This document shows, piece by piece, positions 44,270-52,695 of a DNA stretch of 64,000 nucleotides. Each line of letters opens with the position of its first letter. Position 1 is the stretch's first letter. The position numbers and the translations under genes were made by a program. The notes below the pieces were generated by a model. That model saw only the letters and a program-made list of their open reading frames with translations. It did no database searches and was not told the DNA's origin. The DNA lies in contig NZ_JARRAE010000010.1 of NCBI RefSeq assembly GCF_030376605.1, positions 90,383-154,382 of the forward strand. Reading direction: 5' to 3'. Source of the stretch: Pseudochrobactrum sp. sp1633 (GTDB taxonomy: Bacteria > Pseudomonadota > Alphaproteobacteria > Rhizobiales > Rhizobiaceae).

Positions 44270-44556
44270 ATATGAGCAGCACCTCAGATATACCGAAAAA
44301 TGCAGCGGCGGCTAAAGCTCATTATGAGGATAAGCACAAGGAGCGTGGCATGCTGGGGAAATTTTTTGGAGGCAAAGAGCACGCCCCGACTAATATAGCT
44401 GGTTTTCTCTTGTTGTTGAGTATAGTCGCAGTAATTTTTCTTCTATGGCTTTCAGCAGCGTACCCTAATGCAAGATTATCGGAGGCAATTGTTAGTTTTT
44501 TCACGGTCATCACAACAACAATTGGCTTCATCTTTGGTCGACAAACATCAGAGTGA
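44266..44556 (+). CDS. Small membrane protein, second of an accessory pair
   Basis: 96 residues, a soluble N-terminal 45 residues (KAHYEDKHKERGMLGKFFGG) and two hydrophobic helices (about 45-65 and 73-90). ATG at 44,266 overlaps the preceding stop; an ATG at 44,272 follows AAAGGTGA and is equally possible. Candidates are superinfection exclusion or a holin; neither is shown. Confidence 0.65.
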   Translation: MNMSSTSDIPKNAAAAKAHYEDKHKERGMLGKFFGGKEHAPTNIAGFLLLLSIVAVIFLLWLSAAYPNARLSEAIVSFFTVITTTIGFIFGRQTSE

Positions 44557-44576
44557 ATAATACTAGTAAACATCAG

Positions 44577-44598
44577 CCCCGCTCCGGCGGGGTTTTTT
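44577..44598 (+). terminator. Terminator after the accessory pair
   Basis: CCCCGC / GCGGGG with loop TCCG and six T, then ATTGTCC. The same unit recurs at 45,300 and in variant form at 63,644. Confidence 0.88.
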
Positions 44599-44632
44599 AT
44601 TGTCCAGAATCATCCCCATGAAAGGAAGAATG

Positions 44633-44953
44633 ATGAGTAAAGATGAAGCGGCTATTGAAAATGAAATCCAGAGTAGAGGTTTGAATGCTCCGCGACTGAC
44701 GCCACAGCATATTGATGACCAGATCATCAGCGCTGATTACCACGTATTCACCGGCACCACAGTTACTGTTTGCTGCCTTACCTTGCGCAATGGTTTTACT
44801 GTGATTGGTGAGAGTGCTTGCGCCAGTCCTGAAAACTTCGATGCAGACCTTGGGCGTAAGATTGCTTTCGATAATGCACGAAATAAAATCTGGGCATTTG
44901 AGGGCTACAGCTTGCGCGATATATTATCCGGACGGGCACAGAGATTTGTGTAA
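44633..44953 (+). CDS. Gp49 family phage protein
   Basis: 106 residues. PRLTPQHIDDQIISADYHVFTGTTVTVCCLTLRNGFTVIGESACASPENFDADLGRKIAFDNARNKIWAFEGY is the whole Gp49-family pattern, common in tailed phages with unknown function. Two adjacent ATGs (44,630 and 44,633) follow AAGGAAG; the second has better spacing. Confidence 0.85.
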   Translation: MSKDEAAIENEIQSRGLNAPRLTPQHIDDQIISADYHVFTGTTVTVCCLTLRNGFTVIGESACASPENFDADLGRKIAFDNARNKIWAFEGYSLRDILSGRAQRFV

Positions 44954-45034
44954 TGCCGGCTTCACCCCGCCGTTCCTCGCGGTTCGATCCCATGAGGCGG
45001 AACCATATTTTATGATATTCAGTGGTCGTTTTTG

Positions 45035-45208
45035 CTATTCAGTTAAATAAACAATTGAAAAAATTGCGTTTAATATAATTAATGCTGTGGTTATATATAT
45101 TGATTTTGTTGTTATTGAGCTGCTGCGCTGCAATGATCTTTGGCATTCATCTTCTATAGGATGTGGAGTTGAATGATTTGTTTGATTTTCATTATTTGAA
45201 TGATGCAT
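45035..45208 (-). CDS. 57-residue single-TM protein on the opposite strand
   Basis: Polar N-terminal half MHHSNNENQTNHSTPHPIED, then one C-terminal membrane helix (YITTALIILNAIFSIVYL). GGAAGG stands 6 bases before the ATG, an excellent site. It is alone on the minus strand in an AT-rich 390-base gap and could be made in lysogeny. It resembles small membrane exclusion or toxin peptides only in size and topology. Confidence 0.55.
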   Translation of the reverse strand: MHHSNNENQTNHSTPHPIEDECQRSLQRSSSITTKSIYITTALIILNAIFSIVYLTE

Positions 45209-45299
45209 AATCAACCTTCCAAAGTAATAAAAATTACCCCGTGAATTTATATATTACTAATATAACCTTCTTAAGTAAATATGTATGAAATTCTTGGTG

Positions 45300-45322
45300 C
45301 CCCGCTTAGTGCGGGGTTTTTT
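45300..45322 (+). terminator. Terminator before the small late gene block
   Basis: CCCCGC / GCGGGG with loop TTAGT and six T, then ATTGTCC as at 44,577. Confidence 0.88.
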
Positions 45323-45346
45323 ATTGTCCAAACTTGGAGAGTGTGA

Positions 45347-45673
45347 ATGCATACTCACAGAAATTTAGCTGACAGTCTAAGCGCTTCTCAGATTGGCTCC
45401 ATTGGCGAGGCAATGGGTTTTGTAAAAGATAAGCACTCTGAAGCCGATGAGATCAGTTGTTTAATTGAAGATGCTCGCTTTCTTTCTGAGAAAGTTGTTG
45501 GGATTATAGCGGCAATTGTTGGTGGTGCTCCCTCCGCCGGTTGCAGCAAAGACCAGAATGTAATGGCATCGGGTGTTCTGAACCAGCTGGCCGACCGGTC
45601 ACGACATGTGCGTAGTGATATTAAATGCGCAGGGGAAGAGCTTGATCGTTTGGCGCGGGCTTTTGGTGTGTGA
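45347..45673 (+). CDS. Prophage protein of unknown function
   Basis: 108 residues, helical, with a Gly/Ala middle (VVGIIAAIVGGAPSAG) and a charged end (AGEELDRLARAFGV). ATG follows GGAGAGTGTGA. No family is recognised. It precedes two tiny membrane genes and the terminase genes. Confidence 0.65.
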   Translation: MHTHRNLADSLSASQIGSIGEAMGFVKDKHSEADEISCLIEDARFLSEKVVGIIAAIVGGAPSAGCSKDQNVMASGVLNQLADRSRHVRSDIKCAGEELDRLARAFGV

Positions 45674-45678
45674 TTGTA

Positions 45679-45795
45679 ATGTCCTTCCTCGAATTCACCT
45701 TTCAATCATTCTGGCACTTTAGCGGTATAGTCATTCTCATGTGGATGGCTCTCGCTGGCATTGCATGGATTGCAGCCGCAGTAAGGGGTAAGTGA
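45679..45795 (+). CDS. 38-residue membrane peptide
   Basis: MSFLEFTFQSFWHFSGIVIL, then MWMALAGIAWIAAAVRGK: one membrane helix with a basic end. Its TGA overlaps the next ATG (TGATG). It may be part of a holin-like pair. Confidence 0.55.
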   Translation: MSFLEFTFQSFWHFSGIVILMWMALAGIAWIAAAVRGK

Positions 45796-45914
45796 TGGCA
45801 GTTAAATACACACGCAACAATCGTGACATCGAAATCGGATTTTCAGGTTGGCATGCTACGCTGATGATCTGTGTCGTGTTCATCCTCGGTATTGCTTTTG
45901 GCTGGAGCCTATAA
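45795..45914 (+). CDS. 39-residue membrane peptide
   Basis: Basic start MAVKYTRNNRDIEIGFSGWH followed by one helix (TLMICVVFILGIAFGWSL). It overlaps the preceding tiny gene by one base and lies 9 bases before the terminase small subunit gene, whose ribosome binding site AAGGTGA overlaps its stop. Confidence 0.55.
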   Translation: MAVKYTRNNRDIEIGFSGWHATLMICVVFILGIAFGWSL

Positions 45915-45923
45915 GGTGAACGC

Positions 45924-46418
45924 ATGAGCATCCCACCAGATCGCGTAAAACAGATTGCTGATAAGGCTGAGGCAAGAGCAGGGCAGCAACCAAGGCGCGG
46001 CAGGCCAACAGAATATACAGAAGCCTTAGCCTCATACATTTGCATGGAGTTGGCATCAGGTAGCTCATTGCGATCAATATGCACTGCCGAGGATATGCCA
46101 GCTGAAAGCACGGTTAGACTTTGGGTAACAGAAAATCGTAATGGATTTTCTGCGCAATACGCACGTGCGCGCGATGCTCAAATGGATGCGATGGCTGAAG
46201 ATATCTTGTCGATCGCAGATGAAGAGAACGAAGAAGACACGCAACGTGCCAAACTTCGCATCGATACGCGCAAATGGCTCATGTCAAAGATGGCGCCTAA
46301 AAAATACGGCGACAAGGTAATGAATGAGCATTCTGGTCCCGATGGTGGGCCAATTCCTGTGAGACGCTTTGAGGTTGAATTTGTCGAGCAATCTAAAACA
46401 TCGGATACGGATACCTGA
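45924..46418 (+). CDS. terS: Terminase small subunit
   Basis: 164 residues. GRPTEYTEALASYICMELASGSSLRSICTAEDMPAESTVRLWV is the helix-turn-helix DNA-binding domain of this family; the following region (FSAQYARARDAQMDAMAEDIL to RKWLMSKMAPKKYGDK) matches phage small terminases that oligomerise. It recognises the packaging site and recruits TerL, whose frame starts inside its last 50 bases. Confidence 0.87.
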   Translation: MSIPPDRVKQIADKAEARAGQQPRRGRPTEYTEALASYICMELASGSSLRSICTAEDMPAESTVRLWVTENRNGFSAQYARARDAQMDAMAEDILSIADEENEEDTQRAKLRIDTRKWLMSKMAPKKYGDKVMNEHSGPDGGPIPVRRFEVEFVEQSKTSDTDT

Positions 46419-47688
46419 GGTATTCAGGCCGCTCTTTCGTTCTGGCGCTCGTTACTATGGAGCATGGGGTGGTCGCGGCTCAGGTAAATCCCATGCATTC
46501 GCAACCCGTCTTGTGCTTGAGTGTGCAAACCAGCAAATCCGTGCTGTGTGTCTTCGTGAAGTGCAGAACTCAATCAAGGATTCCGTTAAGCAGCTGATTG
46601 AGGATAAGATTGCTGAATATGGCCTTCTTGATGACTTTGATATCACTGATCAGGAAATACGCGGGCCAAATGACAGTCTGATAATCTTCCGTGGCTTAAA
46701 GAGCCATAATGCTGCATCCATCAAATCGCTGGAGGGTTTCAACCGCGCGTGGGTAGAAGAAGCGCAGACGGTATCCCAGAAATCTCTTGATTTGCTCATT
46801 CCTACACTTCGCGCTGCCGGTTCTGAATTGTGGTTCTCATGGAACCCTGACCAGCCGACAGATCCGATTGATAAGCTTTTACGCAACTCAGCGAATGACA
46901 ATGCTGTTGTGGTTCGCGCAAATTACTCAGACAATCCGTTTTTCCCTTCCGCTCTCCGCGAGGATATGGAGCGCGATAAACGTGCTGATCCTGCAAAATA
47001 TGCTCATGTCTGGCTCGGTGAGTATCAGACGCTTGCCGATATGCAATTCATCTCATGGGATGATGTGAACGCGGCGCAGCAACGACAGTTTCGACGCGGT
47101 GCAAAGCCGGTTTTGTTCGGCATCGATGTTGCGCGATTTGGTGATGACCGGTCAGTGCTGGCAATCCGTGAAGGCGATGTTCTCACAGACCTGATGAAAT
47201 GGGAACGATTGGATACGCAGCAACTATCCGGCTATATCGTTGAAGTTGCCCGCAGCAGAGGCCCACAGGCGATATTCGTTGATGGCGTCGGCGTTGGTGG
47301 CGGTGTTGTTGACCGGTTGCGTGTTCTCGGCCTCAATGTGATCGAGGTAAATGGCGGTGCGAAAGCAGGGCAGGACAACCGCTATTACAATAAACGCGCT
47401 GAGATGTGGGGGCGTATGCGGGAATGGTTACGTGAGCGTGGCGTTCTACATAGTTCGGATATTGATCTCGCCGCTGAATTAACGGGGCCACAATACAAAT
47501 TTGATCCTTCCAACCGCATTATGCTGGAAAAGAAGGATGATATGAAGAAGCGAGGGCTACGTTCGCCTGATCTGGCTGACGCATTGTCACTCACATTCGC
47601 GGAGCCTGTGGCAGCGCCACATCAAAACGTGGGCTATTATGAGCCTCAGTTCGTAGCCGCTGACGAAAACATACTGGATAACTGGTGA
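46369..47688 (+). CDS. terL: Terminase large subunit (PBSX type)
   Basis: 439 residues from a TTG at 46,369; TTGs two and four codons on are other possible starts. The ATPase has Walker A GGRGSGKS (34-41) and Walker B AWVEEAQ. The RNase H-like nuclease shows FGIDVARFGDD, FVDGVGVGGGVVDR and DLADALSLTF. It pumps DNA into proheads and cuts it. No ATG is available, so start by a rare codon within terS is likely, which would couple the two. Confidence 0.93.
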   Translation: MRLNLSSNLKHRIRIPEVFRPLFRSGARYYGAWGGRGSGKSHAFATRLVLECANQQIRAVCLREVQNSIKDSVKQLIEDKIAEYGLLDDFDITDQEIRGPNDSLIIFRGLKSHNAASIKSLEGFNRAWVEEAQTVSQKSLDLLIPTLRAAGSELWFSWNPDQPTDPIDKLLRNSANDNAVVVRANYSDNPFFPSALREDMERDKRADPAKYAHVWLGEYQTLADMQFISWDDVNAAQQRQFRRGAKPVLFGIDVARFGDDRSVLAIREGDVLTDLMKWERLDTQQLSGYIVEVARSRGPQAIFVDGVGVGGGVVDRLRVLGLNVIEVNGGAKAGQDNRYYNKRAEMWGRMREWLRERGVLHSSDIDLAAELTGPQYKFDPSNRIMLEKKDDMKKRGLRSPDLADALSLTFAEPVAAPHQNVGYYEPQFVAADENILDNW

Positions 47689-48185
47689 AAATCGAAATCA
47701 GAGCCGGAACGCTGCGAGACATTTGTTTCGTGGCGGCAAACCTGCGTGAGCAAGACCGGCGCGAGATATTCGCAACTGCGCTGCTGGAAAGCGGCACACA
47801 GGCAGGCGCAACGTCTTATCTCTCATCGCCTAACTGGTGCTGGACTGCTTGGATTGATGAGCAACCGGTCGCTGCCTTTGGTGTATCCATTGGCAATTAC
47901 ATATATCAGCCGCATCTGCGATATGCGTGGGCTTACGGCACGGATAAGTTCAAGCGGGCAACGCCTGCAATCACACGATTTTGCTTAAATGAATGGCCTG
48001 AGCGGTTAATCGCTGAGGGCGTAACGCGCGTTGAGATCAGATCAATAGCTGATCATGACCTCGCGCATAAATGGTTATCCAGCATCAGAGCGCGAAAAGA
48101 AGCTGACATGCTAAATTATGGCGTGAATGGTGAGGCTTTCGAGCTTTGGGCGTGGTTGAAAGAGGACTGGCAAGATGTGCTTTAA
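47685..48185 (+). CDS. T7 gp13-like virion protein, acetyltransferase fold
   Basis: 166 residues, GTG start overlapping the terL stop. GTLRDICFVAANLREQDRREI, WTAWIDEQPVAAFGVS, and VRIEIRSIADHDLAHKWL-like end match the DUF2833 proteins related to T7 gp13, a GNAT-like fold needed for virion assembly. The acetyl-CoA loop is not evident, so enzyme activity is doubtful. Confidence 0.75.
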   Translation: MKIEIRAGTLRDICFVAANLREQDRREIFATALLESGTQAGATSYLSSPNWCWTAWIDEQPVAAFGVSIGNYIYQPHLRYAWAYGTDKFKRATPAITRFCLNEWPERLIAEGVTRVEIRSIADHDLAHKWLSSIRARKEADMLNYGVNGEAFELWAWLKEDWQDVL

Positions 48186-48378
48186 ACCTGATACCCCGAA
48201 AATCCCTGATGCACCGGCAGTGCCTGACGCGGATGCAGAGGCAGCAAAGTCTCGTCGTGCCAATGAAATGGCCGCTGCAGAGCAACAGCAGGGACGTGCA
48301 GCAACAATCATTACCACGCCGCTCGGTGCGCAGGATTACGGTAAGAACCTGAAGCGCACAACAATCGGCGGTATGTAA
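48175..48378 (+). CDS. Small virion-region protein
   Basis: 67 residues, MCFKPDTPKIPDAPAVPDAD, then an Ala/Glu/Gln helix and TTPLGAQDYGKNLKRTTIGG. Short proteins of this type stand before the portal gene in many podoviruses. Function unknown; overlaps the previous gene by 11 bases. Confidence 0.7.
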   Translation: MCFKPDTPKIPDAPAVPDADAEAAKSRRANEMAAAEQQQGRAATIITTPLGAQDYGKNLKRTTIGGM

Positions 48379-48379
48379 T

Positions 48380-50095
48380 ATGGGTATTGCTGACGACATC
48401 ATGCGTATGCAGCAGCAAATGGCTGTTGAGCGCTATTATTGGGAAGCCACATGGCGCGATGTTGTCACTCTGTGCATGCCTTATGCCTCCCATAAATACG
48501 AATTGAACGGGATGAACATTGCTTCATCGCTGACCGGTACAGCGCAACAACCGCAAGCAGCTCAGCGGAGCAAAGAAATATTCGATGCAACCGCAGCATG
48601 GTCTCTTGACCGGTTGAATGCTGGAATGGAAAGCCTGATTGCACCGCGTGCCCAGAAATGGCACGCGTTCTCGCTTGATGATCCGTTTTCACCAGATCCG
48701 ACTGATCTTGAAGAGGAATGGCTTGACCGGCTGCGGGATTACCATTTCACAGCGCGGTATGATGCGAAGAGCAATTTCGCGCTGGCTAATCAGAAGGCAA
48801 TTCGCGGGGCGTGCGGACTTGGCACAGGTGTTCTGTATCTGGAAGAGAATATCGGCCGCCGTGGCATTGATACGGTCAAAGTACCGTTTTTCTACCGCTC
48901 TATACCGGTGGTTGAAACATATCTGGGCATTGATGCTTACGACGATGTTGATAAGTGTATCCGCGTCTTTGAACTGACAGCGCGGGCTGCTGAGGGCTAT
49001 TTCTCACAAGAAGGCGACAGCCTGCCGGAAAAGGTGAAATCCGCTCTCACCAACAAACCAGACCAGCCATTCACGTTCATTCATTGTGTTATGCCGCGTG
49101 AGGAAGCAGGAGAGCATAAAGACAAGCGTCGTCATCAGCCATATGCCTCATTCTGGTTAGAGGTTGAAAGCCGTCATCTGATCCGGTCGAGCGGCTTCTT
49201 CACATTCCCGTATCAGGTGATGTGGTGGGATCAGACGGACGGTTCGCCTTATGGCCAGTCTCCTGTCATGGCTGCGCTCTCTGAAATCAAAATGCTGCAG
49301 GTGATGGGCAAGACTGTTGCTCAAGTCTCGCAGCAGATGATTAAACCGCCGATGGCAACTATGCGGGGTATTTATAATCAGCGTCTCAATCTGAATGCTG
49401 GGGCAGTTAATGCCGGTATGCTGGATGAACAGGGGCGCTTGCTGGCACAGCCAATTATTCAGGCGCAAAACCCGACATTTGCCGAGCGATTGATCGAAGC
49501 CAAACGCCTGTCCGTCCGTGAGAGCATGTACATTAACCTTTTCCAGACAATGGTTGATAACCCTCAGATGACAGCGACCGAGGCATTGCTACGGGCGAAT
49601 GAGAAGGGTGAATTGCTCGGCCCTGCTGGTGCAAAGATAGAAACCGGCATTGCTGGTGCAATTGATCGTGAGGTTGATATCGTTCAGCGAAAGGGCGCGT
49701 TTGAACAAGGCTCACCGCTTGAACCGCCTTCATCTGTTGGTGGCAAGAATGTCGGTGTGAAATTCACCGGCCCTCTGGCTCGTATGCGCCGCATGGCAGA
49801 AATGCAGGGCATCGAACGTGTTTTGCAAATGGCAACTGTTGTTGGGGAATACGATCGTTCAACGCTAATGAAAATCGATGGTGACGAAACGCTCGAACTA
49901 ACCCGTGAAATCAACGGCGCACCACGTAAGATGTTCAAACGTGATGAGGAAGTGGCTGAGCAGCGCCAAGCAATGGCACAGCAGCAGGAAAGCCAAGCAG
50001 CTCTTGCCATGATGCAGGGAGCTGCAACCGCCGCCAAGGATGCAACGCCAGCGATGCAGGCGATGGCGCAAGCTAACGGGATGATGCCAGGATGA
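48380..50095 (+). CDS. Portal (head-tail connector) protein
   Basis: 571 residues, podovirus connector of the T7 gp8 type. Landmarks: YYWEATWRDVVTLCMPYAS, FDATAAWSLDRLNAGMESLIAPRAQKWHAF, GTGVLYLEEN, and QVMWWDQTDGSPYGQSPVMAALSEIKMLQVMGK, ending in a Gln/Ala-rich tail. It forms the dodecamer at the DNA entry vertex. Next to terL and the capsid genes, as expected. Confidence 0.92.
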   Translation: MGIADDIMRMQQQMAVERYYWEATWRDVVTLCMPYASHKYELNGMNIASSLTGTAQQPQAAQRSKEIFDATAAWSLDRLNAGMESLIAPRAQKWHAFSLDDPFSPDPTDLEEEWLDRLRDYHFTARYDAKSNFALANQKAIRGACGLGTGVLYLEENIGRRGIDTVKVPFFYRSIPVVETYLGIDAYDDVDKCIRVFELTARAAEGYFSQEGDSLPEKVKSALTNKPDQPFTFIHCVMPREEAGEHKDKRRHQPYASFWLEVESRHLIRSSGFFTFPYQVMWWDQTDGSPYGQSPVMAALSEIKMLQVMGKTVAQVSQQMIKPPMATMRGIYNQRLNLNAGAVNAGMLDEQGRLLAQPIIQAQNPTFAERLIEAKRLSVRESMYINLFQTMVDNPQMTATEALLRANEKGELLGPAGAKIETGIAGAIDREVDIVQRKGAFEQGSPLEPPSSVGGKNVGVKFTGPLARMRRMAEMQGIERVLQMATVVGEYDRSTLMKIDGDETLELTREINGAPRKMFKRDEEVAEQRQAMAQQQESQAALAMMQGAATAAKDATPAMQAMAQANGMMPG

Positions 50096-50400
50096 CGTGG
50101 CGCAACGTTTCCAAAACCCGCCAAATACTTCCGGCACAAACAGAGCAGCAACTTCATGCCGCTTATCTTGAAGTGTTCGGAAAACAGACTGAGGCGGTTG
50201 AAATTGTGCTGGCTGATCTGGCTGCGCAGACCGGTTTTTACATGGTTGAGCCGCCTGATGCCGATCTCTCACTTTATCAAGCCGGTTATAGCGCCGGTCA
50301 GCGAGCCGCCTTCGGGCGGCTTTTTCATTTCCTGTCTCTCAGTGATGAACAATTGAGAGCTTTGGAAGAAGCCGCTCGCGCAGAAGCCGAGCACCTCTAA
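50092..50400 (+). CDS. Bbp19-like phage protein
   Basis: 102 residues, ATGA overlap with the portal gene. FGKQTEAVEIVLADLAAQTGFYM and QAGYSAGQRAAFGRLFHFL resemble the small Bbp19 family named after Bordetella phage BPP-1 and found in podoviruses; function unknown. The match is from memory of the pattern. Confidence 0.6.
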   Translation: MTWRNVSKTRQILPAQTEQQLHAAYLEVFGKQTEAVEIVLADLAAQTGFYMVEPPDADLSLYQAGYSAGQRAAFGRLFHFLSLSDEQLRALEEAARAEAEHL

Positions 50401-50415
50401 ACAAGGATAATCATT

Positions 50416-51270
50416 ATGGCAGACGAGAATGGGCAGGTGGAAACACCTACAACCGCTCCGAACGCAACCGTTGTTACTGATCAAGGGTCAAATGGTAACA
50501 GCGTTGACTGGGTGGCTGGCCTTCAACACGAAGATAACCGCACTTTAGTCGAAGCGAAGCAGTGGAAGACGGCAGATGATGCGATCCGTTCGTATCGTGA
50601 GCTGGAAACCCACGCAAGCAAGGCCTTGAAAGTGCCAGAGGCAGATGCCTCGGCTGATGATTGGAATGCGTTCTACGGCAAGTTAGGACGACCTGAAACG
50701 CCGGATAAGTATGAGCTTAAGCTCAATACTGATGCTGTGCCGGAAGGTTTCCCTTATGACGAAAAGAGCGCGATTGAATTCCGTACATGGGCGCATGAAG
50801 CCGGTTTAACGCCTGCGCAAGCCCAGACATTGCATGACAAATTCGTTGGGATGCAAGCCGGAGGATTTACCGCTGCGCGCGATGCCATGGCAAAAGCCGA
50901 AGGCGATACCCATCGGGAAATCGTTATGCAGTGGGGCGATCCGGATACTGACGGCTACAAGCAGAACCTCGAATACACGAGCCGAGCTATTGGCCAGTTG
51001 GGTCTGAAGGATGAGCTTACCCGCCTTGGGGCTTTGTCGGTCGATGGTGCTGTACTCAGCCCGAAGATCGCCTTTGCGCTCTCCAAAGTTGGCAAGGAAA
51101 TGTACGGCGAGGACACAACTTTTCTCAATGCCGGTGGCACAATCAGCAATCCATTCTCAGCCGAGCATGAAAACCTGACACAACAGGGGCAGCTCGTTCG
51201 TGACGATCCGTCAAAAGCCAGATCACTAATCCGTGCAGCAGGTGGTAACCCTGCTGATTACGGACTGTAA
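50416..51270 (+). CDS. Scaffolding (capsid assembly) protein
   Basis: 284 residues, acidic. N-terminal low-complexity Thr/Asn part, then KVPEADASADDWNAFYGKLGRPETPDKYELKL, FRTWAHEAGLTPAQAQTLHDKFV, and a helical end. The DWNAFYxKLGRPETPDKY segment is typical of scaffold proteins that precede capsid genes in podoviruses. It guides prohead assembly. Confidence 0.83.
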   Translation: MADENGQVETPTTAPNATVVTDQGSNGNSVDWVAGLQHEDNRTLVEAKQWKTADDAIRSYRELETHASKALKVPEADASADDWNAFYGKLGRPETPDKYELKLNTDAVPEGFPYDEKSAIEFRTWAHEAGLTPAQAQTLHDKFVGMQAGGFTAARDAMAKAEGDTHREIVMQWGDPDTDGYKQNLEYTSRAIGQLGLKDELTRLGALSVDGAVLSPKIAFALSKVGKEMYGEDTTFLNAGGTISNPFSAEHENLTQQGQLVRDDPSKARSLIRAAGGNPADYGL

Positions 51271-51302
51271 GTGACGGCAGCCATTCAGGAAAGGTTATAG
51301 CA

Positions 51303-52322
51303 ATGGCTACTACCCGCATTTCGGACGTTATCGTCCCAGAAGTTTTCTATCCATACATGATCAAGCGCACAAAACAGCGTGGTGCAATCTTCCAGTCCGG
51401 TATTCTTCGGAACGATGCCAATATGGCTAAATTCCTGATCGGTGGGGGCAAGACGTCGAACGTGCCTTTTTGGCGTGATCTGACCGATGTTGATAGTGAT
51501 ATTGGTTCTGATGATCCGACACAGCTCAGCGTTCCGGGCAAAATCGAAGCCGGTAAAGATGTGGCAGCTCGTCATGTTCGCACCAAGTCGTGGTCATCTA
51601 TGCGTCTGTCTGGTGTATTGGCCGGTGATGACCCAATGAAGGCAATTGGTAATCTTGTCTCAGACTGGTGGATCCGCAATCTGAATACGCTGTTGGTTGC
51701 CTCGCTCCATGGTGTGTATCTGGACAATGTGGCCAACGATTCCGGTGATATGGTCAACAATATCGGGATCACAACCGGCACACCAACAGACGCAAATCTG
51801 ATTTCTGCTGAAGCTATCCTTGATACAAAGCAGACAATGGGTGATGCGGCGGAAGATTTGTCGACGCTGATTATGCACTCGGCAATTTACACCCGTTTGC
51901 AGAAACAGAACCTCATCGACTTTATCCCTGATGCGCGCGGCGAAGTTCGCTTCCCTACATATCTCGGCTATCGCGTTGTTGTGTCTGATACTGCAAAAAT
52001 CATCAGCAACGGTACGGGCAACCCAACCAGCTATGTGACATATCTGTTGGGGAATGAAGCAATCTGCTTCAACGAACAGGCGATGAGCACAAGTCCGAAT
52101 ATCGAAATTGACCGCAAGCCTGAACAGGGTAACGGCGTTGGCGGTGATATTCTTTATACGCGCCGTCAGTTTGTACTGCACCCTTACGGCATCAAGTGGA
52201 CGGATGCCAGTGTGGCGGGAGAGTTCCCGACAACCGCCGAAATGGCAACGGCTGCGAATTGGGGTCGCGTTTATCCAGAGCGCAAGCAGATTCCGATCAG
52301 CTTCCTCGTCACCAACGGCTAA
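51303..52322 (+). CDS. Major capsid protein
   Basis: 339 residues, HK97-fold coat protein. Start ISDVIVPEVFYPYMIKRTKQRGAIFQSGIL, then WWIRNLNTLLVASLHGVYLDN, LIMHSAIYTRLQKQNLIDFIPD and GYRVVVSDTA; the order and length match coat proteins of podoviruses. Position directly after the scaffold supports this. A terminator-like hairpin follows, often used to set high capsid mRNA levels. Confidence 0.9.
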   Translation: MATTRISDVIVPEVFYPYMIKRTKQRGAIFQSGILRNDANMAKFLIGGGKTSNVPFWRDLTDVDSDIGSDDPTQLSVPGKIEAGKDVAARHVRTKSWSSMRLSGVLAGDDPMKAIGNLVSDWWIRNLNTLLVASLHGVYLDNVANDSGDMVNNIGITTGTPTDANLISAEAILDTKQTMGDAAEDLSTLIMHSAIYTRLQKQNLIDFIPDARGEVRFPTYLGYRVVVSDTAKIISNGTGNPTSYVTYLLGNEAICFNEQAMSTSPNIEIDRKPEQGNGVGGDILYTRRQFVLHPYGIKWTDASVAGEFPTTAEMATAANWGRVYPERKQIPISFLVTNG

Positions 52323-52329
52323 TCGAACT

Positions 52330-52357
52330 GGAGGGCAATTGCCCTCCTTTTCTTTTT
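52330..52357 (+). terminator. Hairpin after the capsid gene
   Basis: Perfect palindrome GGAGGGCAATTGCCCTCC followed by TTTTCTTTTT. Probably a partial terminator or mRNA 3' end stabiliser. Confidence 0.8.
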
Positions 52358-52367
52358 GGAGATTTCC

Positions 52368-52568
52368 ATGAGCAAAGATATCGAGCCTCATCGTGAAAAG
52401 ACACTGCACGAATTAAATTTGGAGCAGCGCGAAATCGACCGTTCTATTCGTGAAACGAATATCGAGGCGGCTAATGCAGCAGGCAAAGCCACTCTCGATG
52501 TTTTGAATAGACACAGACCAGACGGTAAGCGCATGCAGAAACCCGTCCGTGCACCGGTGACGGAATAG
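52368..52568 (+). CDS. Small virion-region protein
   Basis: 66 residues, charged and helical (MSKDIEPHREKTLHELNLEQ). ATG after TTGGAGATTTCC. Unknown function. Confidence 0.6.
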   Translation: MSKDIEPHREKTLHELNLEQREIDRSIRETNIEAANAAGKATLDVLNRHRPDGKRMQKPVRAPVTE

Positions 52569-52572
52569 TGCA

Positions 52573-52695
52573 ATGGCGGCATATAGCCCTTCGTTATCAT
52601 GGTGGTATCTGAAAAAGCAGAAGCAGCGTCGTGACGCACAGCAGGACCAGCCGCCACCGCCTCCTGAACAAGAGCCGGAAGGTGAGGAAGAATGA
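52573..52695 (+). CDS. 40-residue virion-region protein
   Basis: MAAYSPSLSWWYLKKQKQRR, then a Gln/Pro stretch (PPPPPEQEPEGEEE). TGA overlaps the next ATG (ATGA). Small proteins of this form appear before the gp11-like gene in related podoviruses; function unknown. Confidence 0.5.
   Translation: MAAYSPSLSWWYLKKQKQRRDAQQDQPPPPPEQEPEGEEE

Noticed and set aside
51660..52409. A 249-codon minus-strand frame
   Set aside because: Antisense to the major capsid gene in a strictly rightward late operon.
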